Of a stretch of 64,000 bases of DNA, positions 1 to 9,278 are shown piece after piece (positions within the stretch are counted from its first letter, which is position 1; every line of letters begins with the position of its first letter). The notes beneath the pieces were generated by a model, which was given only the letters and a program-made list of their open reading frames with translations, was not told where the DNA came from and made no database searches. The stretch lies in the NCBI RefSeq assembly GCF_002008365.1, contig NZ_MRDL01000022.1:62001-126000 (forward strand), written 5' to 3'. A program made the translations under genes and the position numbers. This DNA comes from Rhizobium leguminosarum bv. viciae USDA 2370 (GTDB lineage Bacteria; Pseudomonadota; Alphaproteobacteria; Rhizobiales; Rhizobiaceae).

Positions 1-76
1 CGTGATCACCGCCGCCATGTCTCTTGACGATGATGATCTCGTTCTTGCCGTGGTGGTGGTTTTCGCCTTCGCTCAT
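1..76 (-). CDS. motB: MotB flagellar stator protein, N-terminal fragment
   Basis: Only the first 25 codons are in the window; the gene runs off the left edge. The reading starts MSEGENHHHGKNEIIIVKRH, the His-rich cytoplasmic leader typical of rhizobial MotB, which precedes the single membrane helix. MotB pairs with MotA as the proton-driven stator and anchors it to peptidoglycan. Its ATG overlaps the TGA of the upstream FliH-like gene (ATGA at 76-73), so the two are translationally coupled. The identification rests on the leader and on gene order (flagellins, unknown gene, motB). Confidence 0.8.
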   Translation of the reverse strand, partial: MSEGENHHHGKNEIIIVKRHGGGDH

Positions 77-702
77 TCGAGAACTTTCTTCAAGCTGGCT
101 GCCCAGGCGGACATACGGGTGACGATGACGGATTCACCGATTTCAACGGCGAGATCGATATCGTCGGTCTCAATGTGGCGAACCGCCCCGGCATGTTCGC
201 CGAGCTCGGCCTTCACTATGTCGAAAAGCCGGGTCGGCCCCCTGACGACGATCGCTCCGGCCGCGCCTTCGAGGATCGCGTCGCGCAGCAGGGCCGCGAG
301 GCTTTCGGCAGCCTTGGCGGCGAGCGCGTCCGTCATCACAGGCGCGATGGCGACGGCGGCGCCGGCGCTGACCAGCTGAGCGACCTCTTCGGCGATATCG
401 CGGATGCGGGATGCAATGACCGCCGCCGCCTCGACTTCGTAGCGAAGCTTCAGTTCCTCGAGTTCACGCGCATGGACCTCCGCCAGCGCCCGCGCCTCGA
501 GTTCGTATTTGTCAGTCAATTCCGCGGTCGCAGCGGCATGACCTTCCGCATAGGCTTCGCGGCGCTCTGCCTCGATATCGATCGCCGGTTCGCTCGGCAT
601 TTCGGGGAAAGCATCGCCGCCGAAAACATCCATGTCGAGGATTGGCGCTGACGATTCCGGTTCACCGAAATCCTTCAAATACCGGGAAAGCGAAATGCTC
701 AT
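73..702 (-). CDS. FliH-like flagellar protein
   Basis: Protein of 209 residues starting MSISLSRYLKDFG; a longer in-frame start at 738 is possible. The first 45 residues are acidic, residues about 46-115 are Glu/Ala-rich and likely coiled coil, and the C-terminal half has alternating hydrophobic strands ending AASLKKVLE. This layout resembles FliH, the regulator that holds the export ATPase FliI, and no other fliH candidate is visible among the flagellar genes here. It lies between flaD and motB and overlaps motB by 4 bp. The FliH assignment is inference from layout and context; an unknown conserved motility protein is the alternative. Confidence 0.6.
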   Translation of the reverse strand: MSISLSRYLKDFGEPESSAPILDMDVFGGDAFPEMPSEPAIDIEAERREAYAEGHAAATAELTDKYELEARALAEVHARELEELKLRYEVEAAAVIASRIRDIAEEVAQLVSAGAAVAIAPVMTDALAAKAAESLAALLRDAILEGAAGAIVVRGPTRLFDIVKAELGEHAGAVRHIETDDIDLAVEIGESVIVTRMSAWAASLKKVLE

Positions 703-906
703 AAAAAAACCATCCAGCATTCGGGAGGCATGCAACATGCCCGCCCCCGCTCAAATTGACCTTGCGCGCCGCCATCCCCTTCGAAACGGACAAGGGCCTG
801 ACCTTGCGCCGGCACGGATTCGGACGATGCCTTCATGCCGGAAACTAGGAAGTCAAACTTGCGCGAGGATGAATGGCGCCGCCGCCACCCGTGATCGCGC
901 CCGCCC

Positions 907-1869
907 CTATTCCAGCAGGATCAGGATCTTGCTTGCGGCCGTGTTGAGGATCGAGATCGCTTCGACGGCCATTTGTTTCTGGGTTTCGATCGCCTTCTGC
1001 CGAATCGAAGCCTCGTCCATGTCGGTATCGACGAGCGCACCGACGCTCTTGTCGATCGAATCGGACAGATCGGCGGTATAGTCGATCTGATCATCGATGC
1101 GCGTCTTCATCACCCCGATGGACGCGGCCGTCGTCGTCAGCGAGGAGAGCAGCGAGTCGGTGACGTCAAGCATGTCGGTGAGTTGTGCATCGGTCGTGGT
1201 TTTGCCAATCGCAATTTCCGTACCTGTCGCCGGCGTGGTGGAGTTAGCGTTCAGCAAATAATAGTTCCGCGACGTCGTGCCGCTGTTATTGATCGCATTG
1301 GCATCGACCGGCTTGGTCAGCAGGCCGCCGCTGGCATTGTTCTTGTCGATGAGGATGGTCTGCGAGGATGGGAAATCGATGGTCTGGGCCTGATATTCGC
1401 CGGTCGGAGCGCGCACGAAACCAGAGATGACCTGCCATGTCGGCGGCGCAGCGGTGTCACCGTTCAACAGCCAGTTTTCACCCGCAAACGACGTCGATTC
1501 GACGACGGTCTGCAACTGCTCTTTGTATTCGCTGATCTCGGCGTTGATCTTGTCCTTGTCGGCGCCAGGCTCTCTTGCCGAAACCAGCTTGGCGCGAATC
1601 TGGCCGATGAGATCGATCGCCGAGTCCATCGCCGTGTAGGTCGCATCCACCTTGGCAGCGCCGAGACCGAGCGCATCTCCGATCGTTCCGAGATTGGTGC
1701 TGTCCGAACGCATGACGGTCGCGACCGACCAGTAGGACGCATCGTCGGCGGCCGTCTCGATACGATATCCCGAGGACACCTGCTGTTGGGTCTGGTTGGC
1801 TTCTTTGTTGATGCTGCGCAGCACCGCAAGCGCATTCACCGCGGCCGCGCTGGTAATCTTAACGGTCAT
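907..1869 (-). CDS. flaD: Flagellin (divergent, FlaD-like)
   Basis: Flagellin of 320 residues starting MTVKITSAAAVNALAVLRS. The N-terminal D0/D1 region has the flagellin pattern (QQQVSSGYRIETAADDASYW) and the C-terminal D1/D0 coiled region ends KILILLE instead of the QNILxLFR ending of its three neighbours. The central region is longer and different from the other three (Asn/Thr-rich, with TTSRNYYLLNANSTTP). It is the last flagellin of the tandem array and probably a minor filament subunit. The upstream in-frame extension to 1974 is not flagellin-like, so the ATG at 1869 was chosen. Confidence 0.88.
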   Translation of the reverse strand: MTVKITSAAAVNALAVLRSINKEANQTQQQVSSGYRIETAADDASYWSVATVMRSDSTNLGTIGDALGLGAAKVDATYTAMDSAIDLIGQIRAKLVSAREPGADKDKINAEISEYKEQLQTVVESTSFAGENWLLNGDTAAPPTWQVISGFVRAPTGEYQAQTIDFPSSQTILIDKNNASGGLLTKPVDANAINNSGTTSRNYYLLNANSTTPATGTEIAIGKTTTDAQLTDMLDVTDSLLSSLTTTAASIGVMKTRIDDQIDYTADLSDSIDKSVGALVDTDMDEASIRQKAIETQKQMAVEAISILNTAASKILILLE

Positions 1870-2081
1870 CGACAGGTCTCGGAATCTGGGTGAAAGGGCA
1901 GGCCGGATTACCGGCGGCGACTGAAGTGGCGTCATGCCTCCGGCAGAGTTTCTACCGGCGTGTCGCAAAAGCAAATCAACTCGAGGCGAAGTTAACTCGA
2001 TACCAACCTATTGGGCAAGAGCGCAGCACTGAGCCTGGCGCAGCGATCGAAATGTCGACCAAAGCATTGATATAAAAGAAA

Positions 2082-2106
2082 GAACCGCGCCATTTCGGGC
2101 GCGGTC
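2082..2106 (-). terminator. Rho-independent terminator after flaC
   Basis: On the minus strand the arms ACCGCGCC and GGCGCGGT (8 bp, 6-nt loop) are followed by a T-rich run, about 65 bp past the flaC stop. Confidence 0.75.
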
Positions 2107-2169
2107 CGGGAGGCTTTGCGCTTGCTGCCAGACGGTGGCGCAAGATTCGGTCCAGCTTCAGCGCCAGAT

Positions 2170-3081
2170 TTAGCTGCGGAACAGCGTGAGGATATTCTGA
2201 GCGCTGGAGTTGGCGATCGACAGCGACTGGATGGCCAGCTGCTGCTGCGTTTGCAGCGCCGTCAGCTTGCTCGATTCCTCTTCCATGTCTGCATCGACGA
2301 GGCGGCCGACGCCCGAGTCGATCGAGTCGCTGAGCGCGCCGACGAAGTTTTCCTGCAGCTCGATGCGAGTGGAAATCGAGCCGAGCTGCGATGCAGCCTT
2401 GGTCATGGCATCCAGGCCGGCCTCGATTGACGTCAGGGCCATGGAGATCTCAACCGAGCCGAAAGTGCTGATGTCCATCGAGTAGATCGAGCCGATCGTA
2501 CCAGATGATGTGCCGAGAATGCCGGAGCTCGTCTCGATCGTGCCAGTCGAGGTCATGCCGAAGAGGACGTTGCCCGCGGAGCTCGAGTTCAGAATGTAGT
2601 CCGTTGTCTTGACCGAGACATTGCCGTTGCCATCGCGCACGAAGGTGGAAACGACGCTCTTGGTGCCGTCAGCGCCGGCAACCCAGTTTTCACCGGAGAA
2701 GGAAGCCGATTGCGCGATGCTCAGAAGCTGCTGCTGCAGCTGGCTGATTTCTTCCTGAATCTTGGTTTTGTCGACGCCCTTTTCGGTCGCGGCGACGATC
2801 TTCGCCTTGATTTCGCTGATGACGTCGATGGCGCTGTCCATCGCGGAGTAAGCGGTGTCGACCTTGGCGGCGCCGAGGCCGAGAGCGTCGGAAACGGCGG
2901 AAAGTGCCTTGTTGTCCGAACGCATGGTCGTTGCGATCGACCAGTAGGCGGCGTTATCGGCTGCCTTTTCGACGCGGTAACCCGACGATACGTGGTTCTG
3001 CGTCGTTTCTAGGCTGTCGTTGATTCCGCGGAGTGTCTGAAGAGCGGCCATCGCCGCGACGTTCGTCAAAATGCTGGTCAT
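2170..3081 (-). CDS. flaC: Flagellin
   Basis: Flagellin of 303 residues starting MTSILTNVAAMAALQTLRG and ending QNILTLFRS. The conserved N-terminal motif VSSGYRVEKAADNAAYWS and the C-terminal helix are the polymerising D0/D1 parts; the surface domain is short, as in complex rhizobial flagella. It has its own upstream gap and downstream hairpin, so it is probably a single-gene transcript. The letter follows the R. leguminosarum order flaA-flaB-flaC-flaD counted from the fliP side. Confidence 0.9.
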   Translation of the reverse strand: MTSILTNVAAMAALQTLRGINDSLETTQNHVSSGYRVEKAADNAAYWSIATTMRSDNKALSAVSDALGLGAAKVDTAYSAMDSAIDVISEIKAKIVAATEKGVDKTKIQEEISQLQQQLLSIAQSASFSGENWVAGADGTKSVVSTFVRDGNGNVSVKTTDYILNSSSAGNVLFGMTSTGTIETSSGILGTSSGTIGSIYSMDISTFGSVEISMALTSIEAGLDAMTKAASQLGSISTRIELQENFVGALSDSIDSGVGRLVDADMEEESSKLTALQTQQQLAIQSLSIANSSAQNILTLFRS

Positions 3082-3246
3082 GAAATGATTGCCCCTTGTT
3101 GGCAAATGGAAAAAAGGGACATTCCGGGAAGCTACCGGGAACGGGGATCAGCCTCATGCCTGTTAACCGGTTCTTAAATTTGGTTAACTCGCCGTCTCGT
3201 TGACCGCAGAAGACAGCATTATGGTTAATCAACAGTTAACGGAAAT

Positions 3247-3309
3247 TAAAAAAGCCGCGCTCCATTGAAGCGCGGCTCGATTCCGAGATGCCCGCCGGAG
3301 ACCGGCGGG
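3247..3309 (-). terminator. Double hairpin terminator after flaB
   Basis: Leftward from the flaB stop there is first a perfect inverted repeat CCCGCCGG/CCGGCGGG (3291-3309), then a 9-bp stem AGCCGCGCT/AGCGCGGCT (3253-3277) followed on the minus strand by a run of seven T. The second hairpin is the classical intrinsic terminator. Confidence 0.8.
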
Positions 3310-3328
3310 CCGATATTTCCGAGGGTTA

Positions 3329-4237
3329 TTAGCCGCGGAACAGCGTGAGGATGGTCTGCGAAGAGGAGTTCGCAATCGACAGCGACTGGACCGCCAGCTG
3401 CTGCTGGGTCTGCAGGGCGCTGAGCTTGGAGGACTCTTCTTCCATGTTGGCGTCAACGAGACGGCCGACACCGGAGTCGATCGAGTCGCTGAGGGCGGAC
3501 ACGAAGTTTTCCTGCAGCTCGATGCGCTTGGAGATCGAGCCGAGCTGAGCGCCGGCGCTGGTCATGGCCTTCAGAGCCGATTCAACGTTGGTCAGAGCCG
3601 ACTGGATCTGGCCGAGGGTGAAGTTGGTGATGTCCATTGCGTAGACAGAACCGGTCGCACCATTCGAAGTACCGAGGATACCCGTGGAGGTTTCGACCGA
3701 GCCGCCGCTCATACCGAACAGAACGTTGCCCGTGGAGCTGTCGTCGAGAATATAGTCGGTCATCACGACCGAAACGGCGTTGGAGCCGTCGCGGACGAAC
3801 GACGAAACGACGTTCTTGGTGCCGTCAGCGCCGGCAACCCAGTTTTCACCGGAGAAGGAAGCCGACTGCGCGATGCTCATCAGCTGCTGCTGCAGCTGGC
3901 TGATTTCTTCCTGGACCTTGGCCTTGTCGACGCCGTTTTCAGTCGCGGCAACCAGCTTGGCCTTGATGTCGCCGACGACATCGATAGCGCTGTCCATGGC
4001 GGAGTAAGCGGTGTCGACCTTTGCAGCGCCGAGGCCGAGAGCGTCGGAAACGGCGGAAAGTGCCTTGTTGTCCGAACGCATGGTCGTTGCGATCGACCAG
4101 TAAGCAGCGTTGTCGGAAGCCTTGCCGACGCGATAGCCGGACGAAACGTGAGCCTGGGTTTCCTGGAGACCCTGGTTGATACCACGGAGAGTCTGGAGGG
4201 CTGCCATTGCAGCGTTATTGGTGTTGATGCTCGTCAT
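3329..4237 (-). CDS. flaB: Flagellin
   Basis: Flagellin of 302 residues starting MTSINTNNAAMAALQTLRG and ending QTILTLFRG. It has the same D0/D1 framework as flaA and flaC. Bases 3393-3493 are identical to flaA bases 4580-4680 over 101 bp, including synonymous sites, which suggests recent gene conversion. It is followed by its own terminator. It contributes a subunit to the heteropolymeric complex filament. Confidence 0.92.
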   Translation of the reverse strand: MTSINTNNAAMAALQTLRGINQGLQETQAHVSSGYRVGKASDNAAYWSIATTMRSDNKALSAVSDALGLGAAKVDTAYSAMDSAIDVVGDIKAKLVAATENGVDKAKVQEEISQLQQQLMSIAQSASFSGENWVAGADGTKNVVSSFVRDGSNAVSVVMTDYILDDSSTGNVLFGMSGGSVETSTGILGTSNGATGSVYAMDITNFTLGQIQSALTNVESALKAMTSAGAQLGSISKRIELQENFVSALSDSIDSGVGRLVDANMEEESSKLSALQTQQQLAVQSLSIANSSSQTILTLFRG

Positions 4238-4462
4238 AGTTTGCTTGCCCCTTGTTGGCAGATCTTAAGAAGGGACATTCCGGATTTCGGCCGGCCCACA
4301 GCGATCAGCATCATGCCTGTTAACCATCTCTGTTAAGGTTAACTCGCCGTTTCGATGGGCCTAGAAAACAGCAAGATGGTTAAAGAAAGCTAAATCGAGA
4401 TCGGAAATTATTCAAAAATATCTGAGGCTTAGAAGGATTTTCATTAACCTTATATTAAAACA

Positions 4463-4493
4463 TTTCGCGGCCGGGGATGACCCGGCCGCGAAA
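4463..4493 (-). terminator. Rho-independent terminator after flaA
   Basis: Long GC-rich stem TTTCGCGGCCGGG / CCCGGCCGCGAAA with a 5-nt loop, about 25 bp past the flaA stop, then T-rich sequence on the minus strand. Confidence 0.85.
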
Positions 4494-4518
4494 CTTGGAA
4501 ACCTTGTGCCGACCGGTC

Positions 4519-5424
4519 TTAGCGGAAGAGCGACAGGATGTTCTGCGAAGAGGAGTTCGCGATCGACAGCGACTGGATCGCCAGCTGCTGCTGGGTCTGC
4601 AGGGCGCTGAGCTTGGAGGACTCTTCTTCCATGTTGGCGTCAACGAGACGGCCGACACCGGAGTCGATCGAGTCGCTGAGAGCAGACACGAAGTCGTCCT
4701 GGGCGTCGATGCGGCTGGAGAGCGAACCGAGAGCAGCGCCGGCGCTGGTCATGGCCTTCAGAGCCGCTTCAACGTTGGTCAGAGCCGACTGGATCTGGCC
4801 GGCGGTGAAGTTGGTGATGTCCATCGCGTAGATCGAACCGGTCGCACCACTCGAAGTGCCGAGGATACCGGTGGAGGTTTCGACCGAACCGCCGCTCATG
4901 CCGAACAGAACGTTGCCCGCAGAGCCGCTGTCGAGAACGTAGTCGGTCGTGGTGATCGAAACGGCGTTGGAGCCGTCGCGGACGAACGAGGAGACGACGC
5001 TCTTGGTGCCAGAGGCGCCGGCAACCCAGTTTTCGCCGTTGAAGGAAGCCGACTGAGAGATGCTCAGGAGCTGCTGCTGCAGCTGACCGATTTCTTCCTG
5101 GACCTTGGCCTTGTCGACGCCGTTTTCAGTCGCGGCAACCAGCTTGGCCTTGATGTCGCCGACGACATCGATGGCGCTGTCCATGGCGGTGTAAGCGGTG
5201 TCGACCTTGGCAGCGCCTACGCCGAGAGCGTCGGAAACGGCGGAAAGTGCCTTGTTGTCCGAGCGCATGGTCGTTGCGATCGACCAGTAAGCAGCGTTGT
5301 CCGAAGCCTTTTCAACGCGGTAACCAGAAGAAACGTGGTTCTGCGTGTTGTTGAGGCTCTGGTTAACGCTACGCAGCGTCTGGAGAGCGGCCTGCGCGGA
5401 AGTATTGGTGTTAATGCTTGTCAT
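4519..5424 (-). CDS. flaA: Flagellin, probable major subunit
   Basis: Flagellin of 301 residues starting MTSINTNTSAQAALQTLRS and ending QNILSLFR. It has standard D0/D1 helices at both ends and a short central domain. It is the first flagellin of the array and the one next to the fliP operon; in related rhizobia FlaA is the essential main subunit (family knowledge). A ribosome site (GGGGACAG) precedes the ATG. It is divergent from the glycosyltransferase-like gene at 5870. Confidence 0.92.
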   Translation of the reverse strand: MTSINTNTSAQAALQTLRSVNQSLNNTQNHVSSGYRVEKASDNAAYWSIATTMRSDNKALSAVSDALGVGAAKVDTAYTAMDSAIDVVGDIKAKLVAATENGVDKAKVQEEIGQLQQQLLSISQSASFNGENWVAGASGTKSVVSSFVRDGSNAVSITTTDYVLDSGSAGNVLFGMSGGSVETSTGILGTSSGATGSIYAMDITNFTAGQIQSALTNVEAALKAMTSAGAALGSLSSRIDAQDDFVSALSDSIDSGVGRLVDANMEEESSKLSALQTQQQLAIQSLSIANSSSQNILSLFR

Positions 5425-5869
5425 AAGTCTGTCCCCTGGAAAACTAGATACAAAAAGGAGGACATACCGGACTATAGTACCGGCGATGACGGACCAGCTT
5501 CATGCTACTCGGCGCCTTTTTTGTTTGGCCCAAACCCGTCATGTCCAGGGCAATCTCGCAGCCAATGCTTGCCAACTCCTTAAAAATACAGGCCCCAGGC
5601 CGGCTCCTCGCAGGGGATAGTTAATGCTTGCTGAATATATTCCTTGGCACTCTAATTCTCTTGAAAACCAAGCGTTTTCCCTAGGCAAAAGTCGGCATTT
5701 CCCCGCGAAAACAGAGGTTCACCAAGCGCACCGGTTTCAAGCAAGCTTCGAATGCCAATGTGGCAGGCGCCGGGATAGCACCATCGGACCGATCCGCCCG
5801 TTTTGCGGAGGACGGCCTGTCCGTGCCTCGGCGGTCGACGCCAGAACATTTCCTTCACGGAGTTGGGTT
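5425..5869. promoter_or_regulatory. Intergenic region between flaA and the OGT-like gene
   Basis: About 445 bp between divergent genes. It must carry the flaA promoter and, on the other strand, the promoter of the OGT-like gene. An open frame reaches left from that gene to 5624, but its translation is not TPR-like. No promoter box could be assigned with confidence. Confidence 0.4.
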
Positions 5870-7786
5870 TTGAACAGCAAAGTTTCGTTCTCTGCGGCAT
5901 CCAAGGATTACCAGATGGGCCGCTACACACAGTCCTTGGCGACGCTCAACCAGTTGATGGATATCCAGCAGGACGCCAAGACCTATGCGCTGCTGGCCAA
6001 GAACCTCGTGCAGCTCGGCTTCAAGGCCGATGCCGCGAAAGCCTATGGCCTGGCCGGCAACTGCGAAGGACCGAACTCCTACGAATACCAGAAACAGGCG
6101 GCCAAGCTGCACTACGAGACCGGCAACGAGGACGATGCGCTGCTGATCGCCATGCGAAACCTTAGCAAGGCGCAGGAAGACGCGGAACTCGCCTTCATCA
6201 TCACCGCGATCTATCTGAAGCGGCAGCAGCGCGATATCATCCGCCCGTTCAAGACGGTGCTGTCGCAGAGCGCCAATCCCGATCATATGCGCCTGGCGGC
6301 CCTGCTTCTGAGCGACGATCTGAACGACGCAACCAACCAGAGCCTCTCGCGCAACCTCTTCAAGCGGTTTCCGGGCAATCTTGCATTCCGCTTCCTGCAT
6401 CTGGTTTTCGCCCGCGAATTCAATGAGTTCGAAGAGGCAAGCAAACATCAGGCGGTGATCGATGCCTCACTCGCAAAGGGCGATGTCGAGATCCTGCGCA
6501 AGGATAACCCGTTCTATCATCTGCACTGGTGCGGCAACGAGGATTTCAACCGATATGCGACGATCGGCACCACCCCCCTCAACCCGGAACGGGTGGCCCT
6601 CCGCCGCAACCAGCCGCACAGCTGGTCGAACAAGATCCGGATCGGCTACATGTCATCGGACTTCTGGGATCGCCACGCCACGATGAAGCTCTTGCAGCGC
6701 ATCCTCGAACTGCACGACAAGGATCGGTTCGAGGTGACGCTCTTCTGCCATACAGGCCCTGAGTACCTCAAACACAACAATACCGATCGCAGCCGCTGGG
6801 GCCGGATCGTCACCGTTCACGGCTTCTCCGACCAGGGGATGCTGGCGGCGGTGCGCGAGCATAATATCGACATCATGGTCGACCTGAAGGGCCATACTTC
6901 GGGCAGCCGCGCGTCGGCCTTCAATTTGCCGCTCGCGCCGGTGCATGTCGGCTGGCTCGGCTTCCCCGGCAGCACGGTCAATATCGATCTCGACTACGTC
7001 ATCGGCGACCATTCCGTATTGCCCGAGGTGGCCAAGCCCTTCTACCATGAGAAATTCTGCCGGCTGCCGGAGAGCTACCAGCCGAACGACCCGATGCATC
7101 GCCCGAAGCCGCGTCCTGTCACCCGCGAGCAGCTCGGCCTGCCGGAAGACGCCTTCATCTTCGCGTCCTTCAACGGCAACCGCAAGATCACGCCGGAGAC
7201 GATCGACAGCTGGTGCCGCATCCTCAAGCGCGCGCCAAACAGCGTGCTCTGGCTGATGGCGAACACGCCGCGCAACCAGGCGAACCTCTTGAAGCAATTC
7301 CAGGCGGCGGGGATCTCCGCCAAGCGGATCATCTTCTGCCCGCGCGCGCCCTACGAAGAGCACATCGACCGTCAGCAGGCGGCGGACATCGGCATCGACA
7401 CCTTCCCCGTCAACGGCCACACGACCACCTCGGAGCAGCTCTGGGGCGGCCTGCCGGTCCTGACCGTCAAGGGCACCAACTTCGCCTCACGCGTCAGCGA
7501 GAGCCTGCTCAGGGCCATCGACCTGCCCGAACTCGTGGCAAGCGACCTGCAGGCCTATGAGGATCTTGCCGTCGAACTGGCTGAGAATCCCGCGCGGATC
7601 GCGCAATACAAGGCGCATCTCAAGGAGAAGCGTTATATCGCGCCGCTCTTCGATGCCGAACGGTTCTGCGACCATCTGGAGCAGGCCTATGAAATCATGG
7701 CCGAGCGTGCCAAGCAGGGTCTTGCACCCGATCACATGGACATTCCGGCGCTGCCGCCGCGCACGGCGCCGTTCGCGGCCGAGTGA
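5870..7786 (+). CDS. TPR / O-GlcNAc-transferase-like (GT41) protein
   Basis: About 638 residues if TTG at 5870 is the start (GGAG lies 9 nt upstream); ATG at 5915 or 5624 are alternatives. The N-terminal half is helical repeats of TPR type (KTYALLAKNLVQLGFKADAA). The C-terminal half matches the catalytic region of the SPINDLY/OGT family: IRIGYMSSDFWDRHA, DIMVDLKGHTSGSR, HVGWLGFPGST, FNGNRKITPETI, and DTFPVNGHTTTSEQLWGGLPV. Such enzymes move a sugar from a UDP-type donor to Ser/Thr. It sits between flaA and the fliP operon, so flagellin is the likely substrate; this is inference from position. Confidence 0.8.
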   Translation: MNSKVSFSAASKDYQMGRYTQSLATLNQLMDIQQDAKTYALLAKNLVQLGFKADAAKAYGLAGNCEGPNSYEYQKQAAKLHYETGNEDDALLIAMRNLSKAQEDAELAFIITAIYLKRQQRDIIRPFKTVLSQSANPDHMRLAALLLSDDLNDATNQSLSRNLFKRFPGNLAFRFLHLVFAREFNEFEEASKHQAVIDASLAKGDVEILRKDNPFYHLHWCGNEDFNRYATIGTTPLNPERVALRRNQPHSWSNKIRIGYMSSDFWDRHATMKLLQRILELHDKDRFEVTLFCHTGPEYLKHNNTDRSRWGRIVTVHGFSDQGMLAAVREHNIDIMVDLKGHTSGSRASAFNLPLAPVHVGWLGFPGSTVNIDLDYVIGDHSVLPEVAKPFYHEKFCRLPESYQPNDPMHRPKPRPVTREQLGLPEDAFIFASFNGNRKITPETIDSWCRILKRAPNSVLWLMANTPRNQANLLKQFQAAGISAKRIIFCPRAPYEEHIDRQQAADIGIDTFPVNGHTTTSEQLWGGLPVLTVKGTNFASRVSESLLRAIDLPELVASDLQAYEDLAVELAENPARIAQYKAHLKEKRYIAPLFDAERFCDHLEQAYEIMAERAKQGLAPDHMDIPALPPRTAPFAAE

Positions 7787-7865
7787 GGTTCGATCCGCAC
7801 TCCGTTGCGCGTCGGTTCAGGCGCGCAACGGGCGCTGCAGCACTTTGGGATGGCTGCACAATTAG

Positions 7866-7894
7866 AAACCCGCCGGAGCGATCCGGCGGGTTTT
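7866..7894 (+). terminator. Rho-independent terminator after the OGT-like gene
   Basis: Perfect 12-bp stem AAACCCGCCGGA / TCCGGCGGGTTT with a GCGA-type loop and a T run, 80 bp past the stop codon. Confidence 0.85.
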
Positions 7895-7926
7895 CTCATT
7901 GGCGAATATCAAGCTGCGGCAGCCGG

Positions 7927-8032
7927 CTAGAGCAATTCCAGGAAAAATGCGAAGCGGTTTTCCGTCCGGAATTGCGTAAAAACAAAAGGATAGAGCGGTT
8001 CTGCGCTTCCGTTAAAAGCTGAACCGCTCTAG
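7927..8032. repeat. Rhizobial palindromic repeat (GAGCAATTCC family)
   Basis: Composite element with CTAGAGCAATTCC at the left, AATTCC/GGAATT arms, and a second hairpin AGAGCGGTT/AACCGCTCT at the right. It is of a type common in Rhizobiales intergenic regions. Its right-hand CTAG contains the fliP stop codon (TAG on the minus strand, 8031-8029). Confidence 0.7.
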
Positions 8033-8766
8033 CTGAACGAGCGCACCAGGCTGCCGACGAGCAGGTTCCAGCCGTCGATCAGCACGAAGAAGAGAATCTT
8101 GAAGGGCAGCGAGATCGAGGTCGGCGGCAGCATCATCATGCCCATCGCCATGGTGATGGTGGCGACGATGAGGTCGATGACGAGGAACGGCAGCACGACG
8201 AGGAAGCCGATCTCGAAGCCGCGGCGAATCTCAGAAATCATGAAGGCCGGGATCAGCACGCGGTAGTCGATCGGATTGGTCGTCTGGATATTCTGCCCGC
8301 GTTCGCGCGCCAGATCGACGAAGAGCGCCAGATCCTTGTCGCGGGTATTGGCCGCCATGAAGGTGCGGAAGGGTTCGGCGATACGCTGGACCGCCTCGGT
8401 CTCGTTGATCTGATTGGCAAGCAGCGGCTGCACGCCGTTCTGCCAGGCCTGATCAAAGGTCGGCGACATGACATAGAAGGTCATGAACAGCGACAGCGAC
8501 AAAAGGATCATGTTGGAAGGCGTCGAGGAGAGGCCCATCCCTGAGCGCAGGATCGAGAAGGCGATGATGAAGCGCGGGAAGCTCGTCACCATGATCAGGA
8601 TGCCCGGCGCGACCGAAAGAATGGTCAGCAGGCCGAATGTGCGGATGATCCAGGCGGCGACGGAGCCATCGACCGGCACGTTCAACAAGTCAGTCGGCAG
8701 CTGCTGTGCCACCGCCAGTTCCGGTACCGCCATCATGGCGGCAAGGAAAACTATGAGACGAATCAT
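8029..8766 (-). CDS. fliP: Flagellar export gate protein FliP
   Basis: 245 residues, the usual FliP length. A cleavable signal-like N-terminus (MIRLIVFLAAMMAVPELAVA) is followed by four membrane helices. The FliP signature FPRFIIAFSILRSGMG is present, and the C-terminus reads KILFFVLIDGWNLLVGSL. FliP forms the core of the type III export gate with FliQ and FliR in the inner membrane. Its start overlaps the end of fliL, and its stop codon lies inside a palindromic repeat. Confidence 0.97.
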   Translation of the reverse strand: MIRLIVFLAAMMAVPELAVAQQLPTDLLNVPVDGSVAAWIIRTFGLLTILSVAPGILIMVTSFPRFIIAFSILRSGMGLSSTPSNMILLSLSLFMTFYVMSPTFDQAWQNGVQPLLANQINETEAVQRIAEPFRTFMAANTRDKDLALFVDLARERGQNIQTTNPIDYRVLIPAFMISEIRRGFEIGFLVVLPFLVIDLIVATITMAMGMMMLPPTSISLPFKILFFVLIDGWNLLVGSLVRSFS

Positions 8767-9266
8767 TCGATGACAAATGTCCTGAACATGACCTTCGATA
8801 CCCGCCCTTGCGAGCGAAGGTCAACACGTTCCTGTATGTCATCCTTGAGATATTGAAAGCCGCGCGGCCCCTCGATCTGCTGAAGGGAAACGGTTCTGAT
8901 GTAGGCGAGGATATCCTGATGAATTTCCTCGGAAACCTTGACATCCGGCGGCCCGTTGAACAGCAGCGCGACTTCGAGTCGCACCCAGTTTTCTGAGGGG
9001 TAGGCGAGGTTCGAGGTGATCGGCTCGAGCTGGACGACGCTGTTGGCCTCGGTCGAGATGCGCGCCAGACCTTCCTCGGCCTTCTTCTTGGCCTCGGCAT
9101 CCTTGGCCTGCTCGACCTCCTTGGCACCCTTAATGTTGGGCGCGACGATGGTGCCGACCGCCCAGCCGCCGCCGGCGCCGAGCAGGGTCAGGACGACGAC
9201 GCCGATGATCGTCATCAGCGTGCCGGATTTCTTCGGTTGGCCTGCGCTTGCGTCTGGTTCTGCCAT
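8763..9266 (-). CDS. fliL: Flagellar basal body protein FliL
   Basis: 167 residues: a short cytoplasmic tail, one membrane helix near residues 17-39 (MTIIGVVVLTLLGAGGGWAV), then a periplasmic FliL domain with FMRL-like strands (NWVRLEVALLFNG). FliL surrounds and supports the MotAB stator. It overlaps fliP by 4 bp and lies 12 bp after flgH in one operon. Confidence 0.93.
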   Translation of the reverse strand: MAEPDASAGQPKKSGTLMTIIGVVVLTLLGAGGGWAVGTIVAPNIKGAKEVEQAKDAEAKKKAEEGLARISTEANSVVQLEPITSNLAYPSENWVRLEVALLFNGPPDVKVSEEIHQDILAYIRTVSLQQIEGPRGFQYLKDDIQERVDLRSQGRVSKVMFRTFVIE

Positions 9267-9278
9267 CGTCGTTCAGCC

